From assembly GCF_020382885.2 (NCBI RefSeq), contig NW_025421230.1, forward strand, positions 1 to 64,000: a stretch of DNA of 64,000 bases, read 5' to 3'. Both the position numbers and the translations under genes were made by a program. The notes under the pieces were generated by a model. That model ran no database searches. It worked only from the letters and a program-made list of their open reading frames with translations, and was not told the origin of the DNA. The stretch comes from Scatophagus argus. Lineage: Eukaryota > Chordata > Actinopteri > Scatophagidae. Below, piece after piece: positions 10,216 through 19,619 of the stretch. Numbering within the stretch: the stretch's first letter is position 1; every line of letters starts with the position of its first letter.

Positions 10216-10584
10216 TGCGAATATTCACTGGCTTATCTATCTATCTATATATACACACAGGACTCGAGAGGGTTAACCACCCAAGGTCAAGCAGACAAGT
10301 CATGGCTAAGAGAACACATTCAGAACCACCACGCTACATTGACCACAATGAAGGTACTCACATTTCATCTTTGACATGGCCCTCCCCATCAGCTTTGCAG
10401 ACATCAATCTCTGACACGTTCTCCTCCCTGGGTTTCTGATTGAAAAGATACATTGTGGAATTTGTGCTCTGCCTTTTGCATTTAAGGTGCTCATACAGAG
10501 AAAATGGGTAGTTTTCTTCTGCTCAAATGTCAGAATGGTTCAAGCTTTCATCAACACATTCAGTGTTTTCAGAGTAGTAAGACA

Positions 10585-11016
10585 GTGTCTCTTTATTTTG
10601 TAACTAAAAAATCTCAAAAAAGCACACACTTACTGTGGGAAGGGATCTAGGATAAACCGTGGTGAAAACACTTGGTGTGACAAAACATGGCATGGAGACG
10701 AAACAAAAGCATAAGCAATTCCTGACATGAAGACAATGCAAAGCACTGACAAAAGGTGCTGGGGAAACAAAGACTAAATAGACAGGACAATAAGACACAG
10801 GTGCAACACATCAGGGAAGGGCAAGCAATCAAGGGGAACTAAAGCAAATATACATGAAACAGACACACAGGGGAAGTGACAAAAACCTGGAACATAATAG
10901 ATAGATAGATACTTTATTGATCCTGAGGGAAATTCAGCACATGACAAGACAAACATGAAACATGAGATGAGGACTAGAAATCAAAAGACAAAACATAACC
11001 AAAACAGGGCGTGACA
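10585..11016 (-). mobile_element. Second copy of the solo-LTR family, truncated
   Basis: It is parallel to the LTR at 4687-5396: TGTCACGCCCTG start (minus strand, at 11,016), the GACACAGGTG...CACATCAGG block and an AATAAAGAGACACTG signal near 10,590. The last part of about 100 bp is missing. A short LINE tail (GATAGATACTTTATTGATCC, about 10,899-10,942, minus strand) is inserted in it. Another such tail follows at 11,030-11,065. Confidence 0.7.
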
Positions 11017-11142
11017 GATGTCATAACATAAGAACTTTATTGATCCTGCAGGAAATTGTTGAAATTTCCTGTCATTGTGTGTGAATTAGTGTAAAATTGT
11101 AATTCATGTGCACAACATTAAAACCAGTTTACTACCACTCAC

Positions 11143-11211
11143 CTTCTTTTCATCACAGGCACCATGCTTCCTGGATTCAATCGGCTTCCTTTTTAAAGGA
11201 GAGTACAACTC
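11143..11211 (-). CDS. Gene A tail exon (ELYSPLKRK...)
   Basis: The exon is framed by ATCTTTAG before 11,211 and GTGAGTGG after 11,143. It is 69 nt, enters and leaves in phase 0, and encodes 23 basic residues starting ELYSPLKRKP. It shares its acceptor context and first codon GAG with the exons at 11,404 and 6,559, which suggests tandem exon duplication. No equivalent was found in the inverted copy. Use in mature mRNA is inferred. Confidence 0.5.
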
Positions 11212-11323
11212 CTAAAGATAAATCATGAGAATTTGTTTAACTCAGGGCTCACAGAAAGATATTGGGTTTAAATATAACTGTATTTCATGTACACAGTACT
11301 AAACTCTGCTTACTAACACTCAC

Positions 11324-11404
11324 CTTTTTTTCATGATGGGTTGTCACACAAGGCTCAATGCACCCATTCCCCTCTGACTTTTCTTCCTCCAAGGAACACG
11401 GCTC
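11324..11404 (-). CDS. Gene A tail exon (acidic, EEEKSEGNG)
   Basis: This 81-nt exon lies between CATCTTTAG and GTGAGTGTT, phase 0 at both ends. It encodes 27 residues including EEEKSEGNG and two Cys. The inverted copy at 60,709-60,789 has exactly the same length, phase and splice sites with several substitutions, so the exon has stayed open in both arms. It would extend the cytoplasmic tail when the stop-containing exon at 11,731 is skipped. Confidence 0.6.
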
Positions 11405-11614
11405 CTAAAGATGAATCGTGAGATTTTGGTTTTCAGAAGATACATAGACAGAAGTGTTTTTTTTTCCCTCAATAAAAATACCAAAATGTTTCACCATCAA
11501 TACATTCAAAAGGTTCAGGTGGCCAAACTATGAACTGTATAATAAATCACTCATTTTGGTTCACATGTACCGCACAAGTTTATTGGTGTTTAGTTTAGTT
11601 TAGTTCAGACTTTT

Positions 11615-12952
11615 TCAGATATATTTGGCTGTTACTAACAAGGTCCTCCTGTTCAAGGCCTCATACTCAAACTCTTTGTCCTCAAACTTCAGCCCTTTGT
11701 CCATGTCCTCGTGCATGATCAGACGTCGCTTCTGGAGCGATACCGAAAATCATTATATCGATGTAACTTTTTAAACATGTGAAGTGTAATGAGATGATTT
11801 CAGTTAAGAAAAGGTGCTGCTGCTTCAACATCAATAACAGTATAAGTCTGATAAAAGACCCAGCTAATTTAATCTTGAGTTATTGAACTTGGCATAGACG
11901 ACTAACATACTCTTAAAATGAAAAAAAAAAAAATGTTGCTTAACTGTTGCTTAACATTTCCTTACCTGTACACTGTGCTGGGAGCTTTCATAGTCACTTG
12001 TGCAACGGAATTTATGAGGAGGGAAAGTATCCTCCAATATTTCATTGCCAAATTGCTCCTCCTTCTTTTTTCGGTGGCAGTAGTAAATGACTGCAATGAC
12101 AATGATGATGCCCACAACCACACTGACGACAACTGCTGCTATAGTACCGTGTTCATAATTTAAAGTCAGCTGTGATGTGACACTGAGTGTAAACTTGCAG
12201 TTGTCTGTACCAACAAGGTTTTCAACTTTGCAGAGGTAGGTTCCAGAGTCTCTCTCTGTGATTTCATCCAAATACAAATCGCCTTGTATAGTGTCAATAA
12301 CAGCATTCTGAGGCAACACTTGGTTTCCGCTTGTCTTTGACCATCTGTACTTTAGAGGGGGACTACCTTCTGAGGATCTGCATCTCAGCCTCAAATCTTT
12401 TCCTACCACAGCTTCACCTGCAATGTAACACATTGGCTTACTTGGCTTCTCCATTACTGACAAGATAATGTGTTTGAACTGGATTTCAGGTTTTCCGTTC
12501 AGGGTTGAATGTTTCACCTTGCATTGGTAAGTGCCTGTATCTGTAAGCTTCACATCGGTGATTGCTATTGAAGCAATGCCATTTTGAGGATGAGGAGATG
12601 TGAAGTAGACCCTACCCTTTAAAGGATCATATAAATTATTATATGTCATGGTTCCAGTGTACCAGATAATGATCTTGTCATCTTGCTCTCTTTGTGGAGA
12701 CAGAAAGTTCCACTCTATCTCAATGCGTTCCCAATTCTCAGAGGCAAGGACAAACTCGCAGTTAAGGATCACATTTGAATCTCTACCTATATAATAGTAC
12801 TTAATGTGTGAGGTTATTTCTAGAGCAGAAGTTGGTCCTGTGGTATAAGGGTGACATATTATCATGATGACAAAAAGCCATAGCACAAGCTTCCTGGATA
12901 AATAACTTGAGAACAAGGAGGTTGTCAGGAGATGACGGTGTGGTTGCATCAT
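11615..12952 (-). CDS. Gene A: CXADR-like Ig-superfamily receptor, exons 2-3
   Basis: Exon 2 (coding 12,952-11,966) encodes 329 residues without an intron: hydrophobic signal at 22-36, V-set with C65 and C144 (DTGTYQCKV), C2-set with C175, C191, C241 and C252 (four cysteines, as in CXADR), membrane helix at about 270-292, a basic stop-transfer, then EDTFPPHKF like the CXADR tail. After CAG|GTAAGG, exon 3 (11,731-11,615, phase 0) adds 38 residues ending in TGA, with a YEAL motif (YxxL; ITIM-like or sorting). The sum is 367 residues. The fold implies cell adhesion or ligand recognition at the plasma membrane; the ligand is unknown. CXADR normally has several exons across this region, so an intronless core suggests a retrocopy origin. 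The start chosen is the first Met; a second Met follows at once. Confidence 0.85.
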
Positions 12953-12995
12953 ACTGATGTGCTTGCATATTGGGGTGGGCTGCAGCTTACTGTCT
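12953..12995 (-). other. Gene A 5' UTR part of exon 2 and its acceptor
   Basis: On the minus strand TTTAATTTTACAG ends at 12,996 and exon 2 starts at 12,995, giving 43 nt of 5' UTR before the ATG. The inverted copy has the same acceptor (exon start 59,588). Confidence 0.65.
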
Positions 12996-13410
12996 CTGTA
13001 AAATTAAAAGGTTGGGGTTAGGAGTTTGGGTGTAGAAGTTGGGCCTTTTGTCAGACTTATATTCATATGGTAGAGTTAGCACAATGAACTCAGTCTGAGG
13101 TTTTACAGTAGAGGATCTTTTATAGTGAAAATGGATGTCTGTTTATCTTGATATAGAAAATGGACAGCTTCACCTGCACAAATTTCAACTACACCTCATC
13201 CAACTCTAGCTCAGAAATTTCACACAAAATAACATTAAAGATAGAGGAAAAGTTGGGCTACAATGTCACAAGAGAATAACACTTTAGCAAAAACTATCGA
13301 GGAAAAGTGGGCAAAAACTTTGCACTAAAACTGCACTGTAGCAGAGCAGAAACAAAAAAGTGGGCTAAATACTGTGCTAAAGCATAAACAGAAAGGGAAT
13401 TTACTCTTAC

Positions 13411-13500
13411 CTGGACATGAGTGGCCAGTCCTGAAAATATCACGGAAATAGCCCCCGAGGTACAACCCTTCCCCTCCCCCACCACAGCCCAGCCCCATTG
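13411..13500 (-). other. Gene A first (5' UTR) exon
   Basis: A clear donor, CATGTCCAG|GTAAGAG, ends the exon at 13,411. The 5' limit is not visible. The block recurs at 62,975-63,052 with the same donor. The intron (13,410-12,996) is also shared with the inverted arm. Confidence 0.55.
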
Positions 13501-13600
13501 TCAGCAGCCAATCAGAAGAGACATACAACTAGTTCACATGATCAAGAGAAAGGGTGGGGGAGGGGCAGGGTTTCTGGGAGCGCTTACTGGGAAGATGGAA

Positions 13601-13665
13601 GGGGACCACCTTCTCAGTATAGACCACCCAACATATCCCCTTAAGAGCATTGAATGTAAAAGCTG
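13601..13665 (-). promoter_or_regulatory. Conserved upstream block of receptor genes
   Basis: The block ACCACCTTCTCAGTATAGAC, then ACCCAACAT, then TTAAGAGCATTGAATGT is kept at 62,825-62,890 (inverted). A weaker form lies at 14,146-14,215. It sits 100-200 bp upstream of the 5' UTR exons in both arms, a position fit for promoter elements. No factor site is claimed. Confidence 0.45.
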
Positions 13666-13739
13666 AAGCAAAAAAAGCAAAAGCTTAGAGAGACAACTAA
13701 CAGAGACACTACCATCCATCATCATTATTTTCACCCTTT

Positions 13740-15060
13740 CTACCGCGTTTTCCCTAGGCTAGTTCTGTTCAGGGCCCACACAGGGGCACCTAAACCACTG
13801 GGGTTCAATTCAGCTTCTCCCACAGATCATACAGTGTTACTGCAGTGCCAACATTTATTTTACATTGTAGTAAATGTCTACAATTGGCTACAGATCACCA
13901 AAAGTCACCGGTCAACCCGATAAGGCCAGAGAAGTTAAACAAAACACTGGCCAGTTCTGCAGCCAGCAAACCCGCAGGTCGACTTTGCAAGTGTATTACT
14001 GAGGCTTGATCATTCAAATATGGGCGCATGGACTTGCGTTTGCTCTAACACTGAGGTCTAACTGAACACCATGAACCATGACCTGTCTGTCCACCGCAAC
14101 AGAGAGTGACCTAAATTTCAAAGCAAAGGTCAGGAGGTCAGGTAAGACCACCTTCTCATTATAGAAATCCAAAACACCCAACATCTACACTTAAAAGTCT
14201 TTAATGTAAAAAAAAAAAAATAACACTGAGTTGAGCTCCAAATGGCACAAAAGCTTAGAGAGAAGACTAACTTGTTCCGTTCAGTTCCGTTCTTATATTA
14301 TTTTGCATTTGTTTTTTTATCTGCTTATAAATATATTTCACATTACACATTTCTGATTGCACAACTTTAAAATTTTCTTTCAATTCTACATTAGACATTT
14401 CACAGAAAATAAGACTCAAAGAAGAAGCAGCAAAAGGTGGGCTAAAACTTTTATATATAATATATATTTACATGAATGTGTATCTTACCTTCTGATTAGA
14501 TGCCATGATGAAGAAGTGACTTTAATGTCTGCAAAAACACTCTCACATGAAAAAATCAAAGTCAGTCTGTAATCCTTTAACAAGCCCATGGAATCAACCA
14601 ATCAGAAGAGACTCCTCATCAACTCATCAGCCAATCAGAGCCATGGCATGTGAGCCATCTCCCTGTGGAGAGTTTAGGGCCAGTAAGTCTGATGATGGCA
14701 GGAGTAATGGATGCACCCAGTGACCAAGTAAGCACGAACCTACTTTTTTTCACATGAATTTTCACAAAATTTCATAAGCCACTAGATGGGTTTTAGGGAT
14801 AAGTCAGTCTTTGACACTTGACTACTACTTTGACTACTGCAGACAGAATTTAAAATTTTAAGCAACGCGCTCCTTGACACCAAAACAGTGTCAGCCACAG
14901 GTGAGACATCATTACATACATCATCTTCATTGTAGCCCTCAGTGAGGAAAAAACGAGGACGCCAACCAGTTTGAAAACCTGCACCTGGGTGCGGTACCTG
15001 CCAGGTTCTCTATACAGAAATGCAGGTCGTGAAGCAGCTGCTAGAATGCAAGCTTAAGAG
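13740..15060. repeat. Upstream part of the inverted duplication, left arm
   Basis: From CTACCGCGTTTTCCCTAGG (13,740) through the CTGCCAGGTTCTCTATACAG block near 15,000 the sequence is the reverse complement of 62,735 down to about 62,240. The left arm has extra DNA at about 14,020-14,820 that the right arm lacks. No coding exon was found here. Confidence 0.75.
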
Positions 15061-15199
15061 GAACCATCAGCCCAAGTGCCTGCAATCTTCAGCCAAGCGT
15101 TCTGTGAGTGCTGTTATTCCTCCTATGGAAATGATGAGTGTGAAGAATTATGCCAGTTGTGCTCAGGAAATTGATGAATGTGTTTGTTTTTTATTTCAG

Positions 15200-15254
15200 G
15201 TAGGCAAATATGGTCGGCGTAAGCACTTTTTGCCCAGCAAGGCACCACATTATG
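15200..15254 (+). CDS. 55-nt exon paralogous to 38,997-39,051 (unrecognised)
   Basis: TTTTTTATTTCAG precedes the exon and GTAAATATG follows it. It encodes VGKYGRRKHF...HYG. An exon of the same 55-nt length, same acceptor and donor context and similar residues (VVKYNGLKAY...AY) lies at 38,997-39,051. The family is not recognised. The next exon found at 39,165 has no match here. Confidence 0.4.
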
Positions 15255-15292
15255 GTAAATATGTCCTGTCAAATTATTTGTCTTCACAGAAA

Positions 15293-15495
15293 GACAGAAA
15301 GTAGGGAGGGGGTGTTCCAGGAGAGGATGAGGAAGGAAGATGAAGGAAAAGTGCAGGAGACAGAGAGTAGGGAGGAAACTTTGCAGGAGAGGGTGACGAG
15401 TGAAGATGAAGGAAAAGTGGAGGAGACAAAAAGTAGGGAGTGGGTTTTACAGGACAGGATGTGGAGTGAAAATGAAGGAAAAGAGAGTGACGCAC
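15293..15495 (+). repeat. Three 66-bp units, 22-residue coding-type repeat
   Basis: Three in-frame units of 66 bp encode variants of ETESRE..LQERV.SEDEGKV, a charged, probably helical repeat. TTTGTCTTCACAG at 15,290 gives a candidate acceptor. Substitutions between units keep the frame open, which favours a coding history. A degenerate unit lies at 3650-3735 in the duplicate. There is no database-type homology that I recognise. Confidence 0.55.
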
Positions 15496-15539
15496 TGGAG
15501 ACGCACTGGAAAACACGAGTTTATTTCTTCTTTCATTGT

Positions 15540-16500
15540 TAAACTGCTGGTCTAAACAAATTTCATTAAAAATTAACGCAAGTACAATGAGATAACATTA
15601 AGTTGCCAGATTCTGCAGCATATTATATAAGGAAGGTCAAGAAGAGTCATACCTATTAAGCGAAAAAATATCACATCTGTTGCTGTCTGCAGGTCTCTCT
15701 TCATCCAGATCTACATATTGAACTGCATCCGGCCCTCTGACAAACCCAATGTCTACTATCGACATCTGCCCATGTTGGTATTCTATGTAGTGCTATTATA
15801 ACTAACTTAAACAACATATTAGCTAAAAAAATAAATACATACAATACATTGTATACTATGTATACGATATGTATATTTATGTATATTTACATTCCCTCTG
15901 CCACTGAGGTTAGATGTATATTTGTACATGTCAATTGTATTTTTGCACAGTTGTTAAAAGGAGTGTTGTTTTTTCATTTCACTGTGGATGCACATCCACA
16001 TGTGACAAATAAAGAAATTCTGATTCTGATTCTGATTCTGATTCTACACAGTCTTCAGAATTCCAATCATAACAACCTGTCATGTTTGTCCTTTACTGCA
16101 TGATGTTTACTGCATGTATGTTTCTATCTCTCTCTTTCATCCTCTCTGTCTCTGACCTCTCAAGGGAGTTTTTCCTTGCCACTATCTGGTTCAGGCTCTG
16201 GGTCTCTGTAAAGCATCTAGAGACAGTTTTGATTGTATAAGGTGCTATACAAATAAATTGAATTGAAATTGTTGAAAGGCTGAGGTCTAGCTGAACCTGA
16301 AGACATATGACTTGTCCATCTCACAAGACAGGAAGTGACTGACCTTTGACCCAAGTGTTTAGGAGATCAGTGAAGACCATCTTCTCAGTATGTCCTGGCT
16401 GAAACACTCAATCTTTACTTATAAGTTCCTTGATTGTAGAAAATGCTAAGTTAAACTCTAAATGTCCTCAGTGCTTTCAGAGGAGAATTTTGGACACGTT
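15540..16500. repeat. Direct segmental duplication, copy 2, split by an L2 fragment
   Basis: Parallel to 3840-4220. The match stops after ATCACATCTGTTG (15,680) and resumes at TGTTGAAAGGCTG (16,268). The gap is exactly an L2 3' fragment. This dates the order: duplication first, insertion second. Confidence 0.8.
15690..16265 (+). mobile_element. L2 LINE 3' fragment with a nested LINE tail
   Basis: Plus-strand 3' UTR of the same L2 subfamily as 1010-3560. It ends GGTGCTATACAAATAAATTG with a GAATTGAA tail. At about 15,846-16,048 a second element is inserted; it ends in AAATAAAGAAATTCTGATTC with (CTGATT)n repeats, the Rex1-like tail also seen at 23.1, 28.1, 57.1 and 61.8 kb. Confidence 0.75.
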
Positions 16501-16731
16501 CATGGTCATGGTCATCATGGGTGTCACATTATCCAATGATATAGCAACCCTAGATGGCATTACTCTGTCCCTCAGCGGCTTCTCACGCTCCCGGGTATAA
16601 GCCCTTTTTTTGTAGTTTTTGTGTTGGTTTAAAGGCCAACACTACTTGTTTCTACTTGTTTCGGTTGCCTAAACAAGCACATAAGGTACAGCCGAGCCGA
16701 ACTTTTTAAAATAAGGGACGGCTCGAGCACC

Positions 16732-17841
16732 ATGACCACTACGACAACAACAACAACAACAACGGCCTCACATCAACTCAGAGCTTCGCTGGGCAGACTG
16801 CAGCTGCTAAGAACACCGGACTGGCGTAGCAGGCTACACCGGACGGAGGGCAAGAGGAAGCGGTGTGCGCGGAAGCAGAAGAGGAGCAAACGGGGCGGCC
16901 TGTTAGTCAAGCTAAAGGCCAACGCCGGGAGACCACCGATTCCGTCCCTGTTCCTGTCCAATGTTCGTTCTCTGGACAACAAAATGGACCTACTCCGTCT
17001 GAGGCTGGGGGTTTCACGTGAGATGAGGAACTGTGCAGTGCTTTGTCTGACGGAAACATGGCTAAACGAGAACATGCCGGACCCAGCCTTCAACAGCCGG
17101 CTTCTCTTCCGAGCGGACCGCAAGCAGCTGTCGGGGAAAGCTCATGGGGGCAGACTATGCGTCTACGTTAATAAAGGTTGGTGTACAAACTGCACAAAAG
17201 TTAACAGCCACTGCTCTGAGGCGATAGAGTATATGACTGTGAAATGCCAGCCACACTCTCTGCCTCGGGAGTTTACGGCGGTGTTTGTTATGGCTGTTTA
17301 CATCGCGCCGGGTGCTAATGCTAACAAAGCGCTACGGGAGCTACACAATAACATCAGCTCGCTTCAGAACAAGCACTCGGACGCTTTCTACGTGGTTGCG
17401 GGAGACTTCAACCACGTAAACCTGACAGACACTCTGCCTAAGTTTTACCAACATGTCACCATACCAACACGGGGAAATAACACGCTGGACTGTGTTTACA
17501 CAAACAAACGAGACGCATACAGAGCTGTCCCCCACCCCCACCTTGGCTTCTCCGACCACATCTCCATCATGCTGGTTCCTGCCTACCGTCTGCTGCTCAA
17601 ACGCCACACGCCAACATAGAGGACCATCACAGTGAAACCCTGGCTGAATGCAGAGGTCTGGTCTCTGCTGAAAGCCAGGGATGCTGCGTTTAGGTCAGGT
17701 GACAGAATGGCACTCAGGGCGGCGAGAAGAGAGCTGACGGCAGGAGTGAAGAGGGCCAAGACCACATACGCCCAGAGGATCCAGGGACACTTTGCATCCA
17801 ACGATCCACAGAGTATGTGGAGGGGCATTAAGTGCCTATAA
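16732..17841 (+). pseudogene. LINE APE-type endonuclease region, one in-frame stop
   Basis: The frame opens with Met and a Thr run from (ACA)n, a basic stretch (EGKRKRCARKQKR), then the endonuclease: SNVRSLDNKMD, LTETWLNE, VYVNKGW, VAGDFNH and GFSDH, which are the metal and phosphate-binding motifs of APE-type nucleases. A TAG at 17,617 interrupts the frame, which then continues in the same phase to 17,841 (KPWLNAEVWSLLK). The enzyme nicks target DNA to prime reverse transcription. Confidence 0.8.
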
Positions 17842-18049
17842 CACCAAAGATGCACAATTCCCCAGGGACCCCTCTCTGCCTGAAGCTCTCAACAACTTTG
17901 AGGACCCGCTTTGAGGACCCGGACACCCCCCTCAGCACCAGACTCACCCCCCCACCTGGTGAAGAGCCCCTCACTGTGACCCCAGCAGAAGGACCCTCCA
18001 GAGGATAAACCCACACAAAGCTTCAGGTCCCGATAATATCCCGGGGCGG

Positions 18050-19453
18050 GTGCTGAAGGGCTGTGCACATCAGCTCACAGAGGTACTGACGGACATCTTC
18101 AACACCTCTCTCCAACAGGCGACGGTCCCCACCTGTCTTAAGACAGCCACAAACATCTCCATTCCCAAGACCTCCACAGTGACGAGCCTGAATGACTATC
18201 GGCCAGTAGCGATCACCCCGATAGTCATGAAGTGCTTTGAGAGACTGGTCATGGCCCGCATCAAAGACTGTATCGACGTCACTGTGGACCCACACCAATA
18301 TGCATACAGAAAGAACCGATCCACAGAGGATGCCATATCTTCTGTGGTCCACACAGCTCTCACCCACCTAGAGAATAAAGACTCCTATGTCCGCCTTCTC
18401 TTTGTGGATTTTACATCTGCTTTTATCACAATCATTCCACAGACACTGATCCACAAGCTCACTGCTCTCGGACTGAGCTCCACCCTCTGCAATTGGGTCC
18501 TGGGCTTCCTGACGGACAGGCCGCAGACTGTGAAAATTCATGACATCTCCTCCTCCCCCATCACCCTCAGCACCGGCTCTCCCCAGGGCTGTGTGCTGAG
18601 CCCCCTCCTGTTCACTCTGCTAACACACGACTGCTCAGCACAACATCCGAGCTGCCTCATCGTGAAGTTTGCGGATGATACAGCTGTGGTTGGACGCATC
18701 GCCAACAGCGACGAGGCCGACTACAGGCAGGAGGTGGAACGCCTGGAGGGTTGGTGCAGAGAAAACAACCTCTGCATCAACGTGAAGAAGACCAAGGAGA
18801 TGATCGTGGACTTCAGAAGGGGCAGACATCTCCCCCTTCCTCCCCTGTACATCGGAGGGACAGGAAGTGGTCTCCAGCTTCAGGTACCTGGGCGTCCACA
18901 TAACGGACGACCTCACCTGGAGCAACAACACTTCCTGCCTCATCAGGAAGGCACACCAGTGCCTCTACTTCCTCAGGAGGCTGAGGCGTGCTGGAATGGG
19001 GAGTTCAGTCCTGTCACGGCACGGCAGCTGCTCTGCAGCAGAGAAAAGGGCTCTGTAGAGGGTGGTGAAAGCTGCACAGAAGACTGTAGGACACAGCCTA
19101 TCCACCACCACAGACATTTACACGTCCAGGTGCAGGAAAAGGGCCTCCTGCATCATGAAGGACCCCACCCACCCCTCACACAAACTGTTTGCCCCTCTCC
19201 AGGCAGGAGGCTGCGGAGCATTAAGAGCAGGACCACCAGACTGAGGAACAGCTTCTTCCCAGAAGCTGTGAGACTGTTGCCAACCTCATACCTCAACCCC
19301 CCCCCCCCCCAACACACACACACCCCTCCCGACAACCACCCATGGAACATTGCACAATGCAGCCATTTGCACAGAACTCTCGAACTACTCACCTCATTGC
19401 ACTACTGTATTTGCACTACTCTGTCATTTGCACAATACCGCATTACTGTTTAG
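18050..19453 (+). pseudogene. LINE reverse transcriptase, frameshifted after the palm
   Basis: The RT motifs are [29 protein letters not shown] and catalytic FADD at residues 207-210. The native frame is lost near 18,860 and continues in another frame at 18,867-19,058 ([12 protein letters not shown]). The real C-terminus ([19 protein letters not shown]) is read near 19,135-19,190. The last 180 residues of the long open frame are therefore out of frame. Confidence 0.8.
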
Positions 19454-19619
19454 GCAGCTTTATTCTGATGTTTATATCTTTTATTCTGATTGCTTTTTTT
19501 ATATTTATATTGCGTATTTTGTTAGGTAATTGGGCTTACACCGGGACCAGGGAAACTAATTTCGTTCCATCTCATGTTTCTACATGTGTGAAATGACAAT
19601 AAAGCTCCTTGAATCCTTG

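Larger units (their letters stand above)
6792..10276 (+). mobile_element. Candidate piggyBac element with internal insertions
   Basis: A TTAA (6792-6795) is followed by CCCTCTAAACAG, and a TTAA (10,273-10,276) is preceded by GAGAGGG. This gives inverted CCCTCT ends next to the TTAA target used by piggyBac. The transposase remnant (about 7.16-8.46 kb) lies inside, and LINE material fills 8.6-10.2 kb. The boundaries are an inference from a 6-bp inverted match and the TTAA sites. If correct, the element landed in the last intron of gene A, because the inverted arm lacks it. Confidence 0.5.
16575..19618 (+). mobile_element. Near full-length Rex1/CR1-like LINE (CCTTGAAT tail)
   Basis: The 5' end begins CAGCGGCTTCTCACGCTCCC, shared with the copy at 52,311. 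The order is 5' UTR, endonuclease frame, RT frame, then a 3' UTR ending GAAATGACAATAAAGCTCC with the repeat CCTTGAAT x2. Other 3' ends of the family lie at 52,632 (minus) and 56,453-56,559 (plus). Full-length copies of such LINEs are rare; this one is disabled by a nonsense codon and frameshifts. Confidence 0.8.

Noticed and set aside
10306-10494. Further tail exon of gene A near 10.4 kb
   Set aside because: A possible 66-nt stretch (minus, GEENVSEIDVCKADGEGH) has splice-like borders, but its phase does not match the other tail exons and the right arm has no counterpart.
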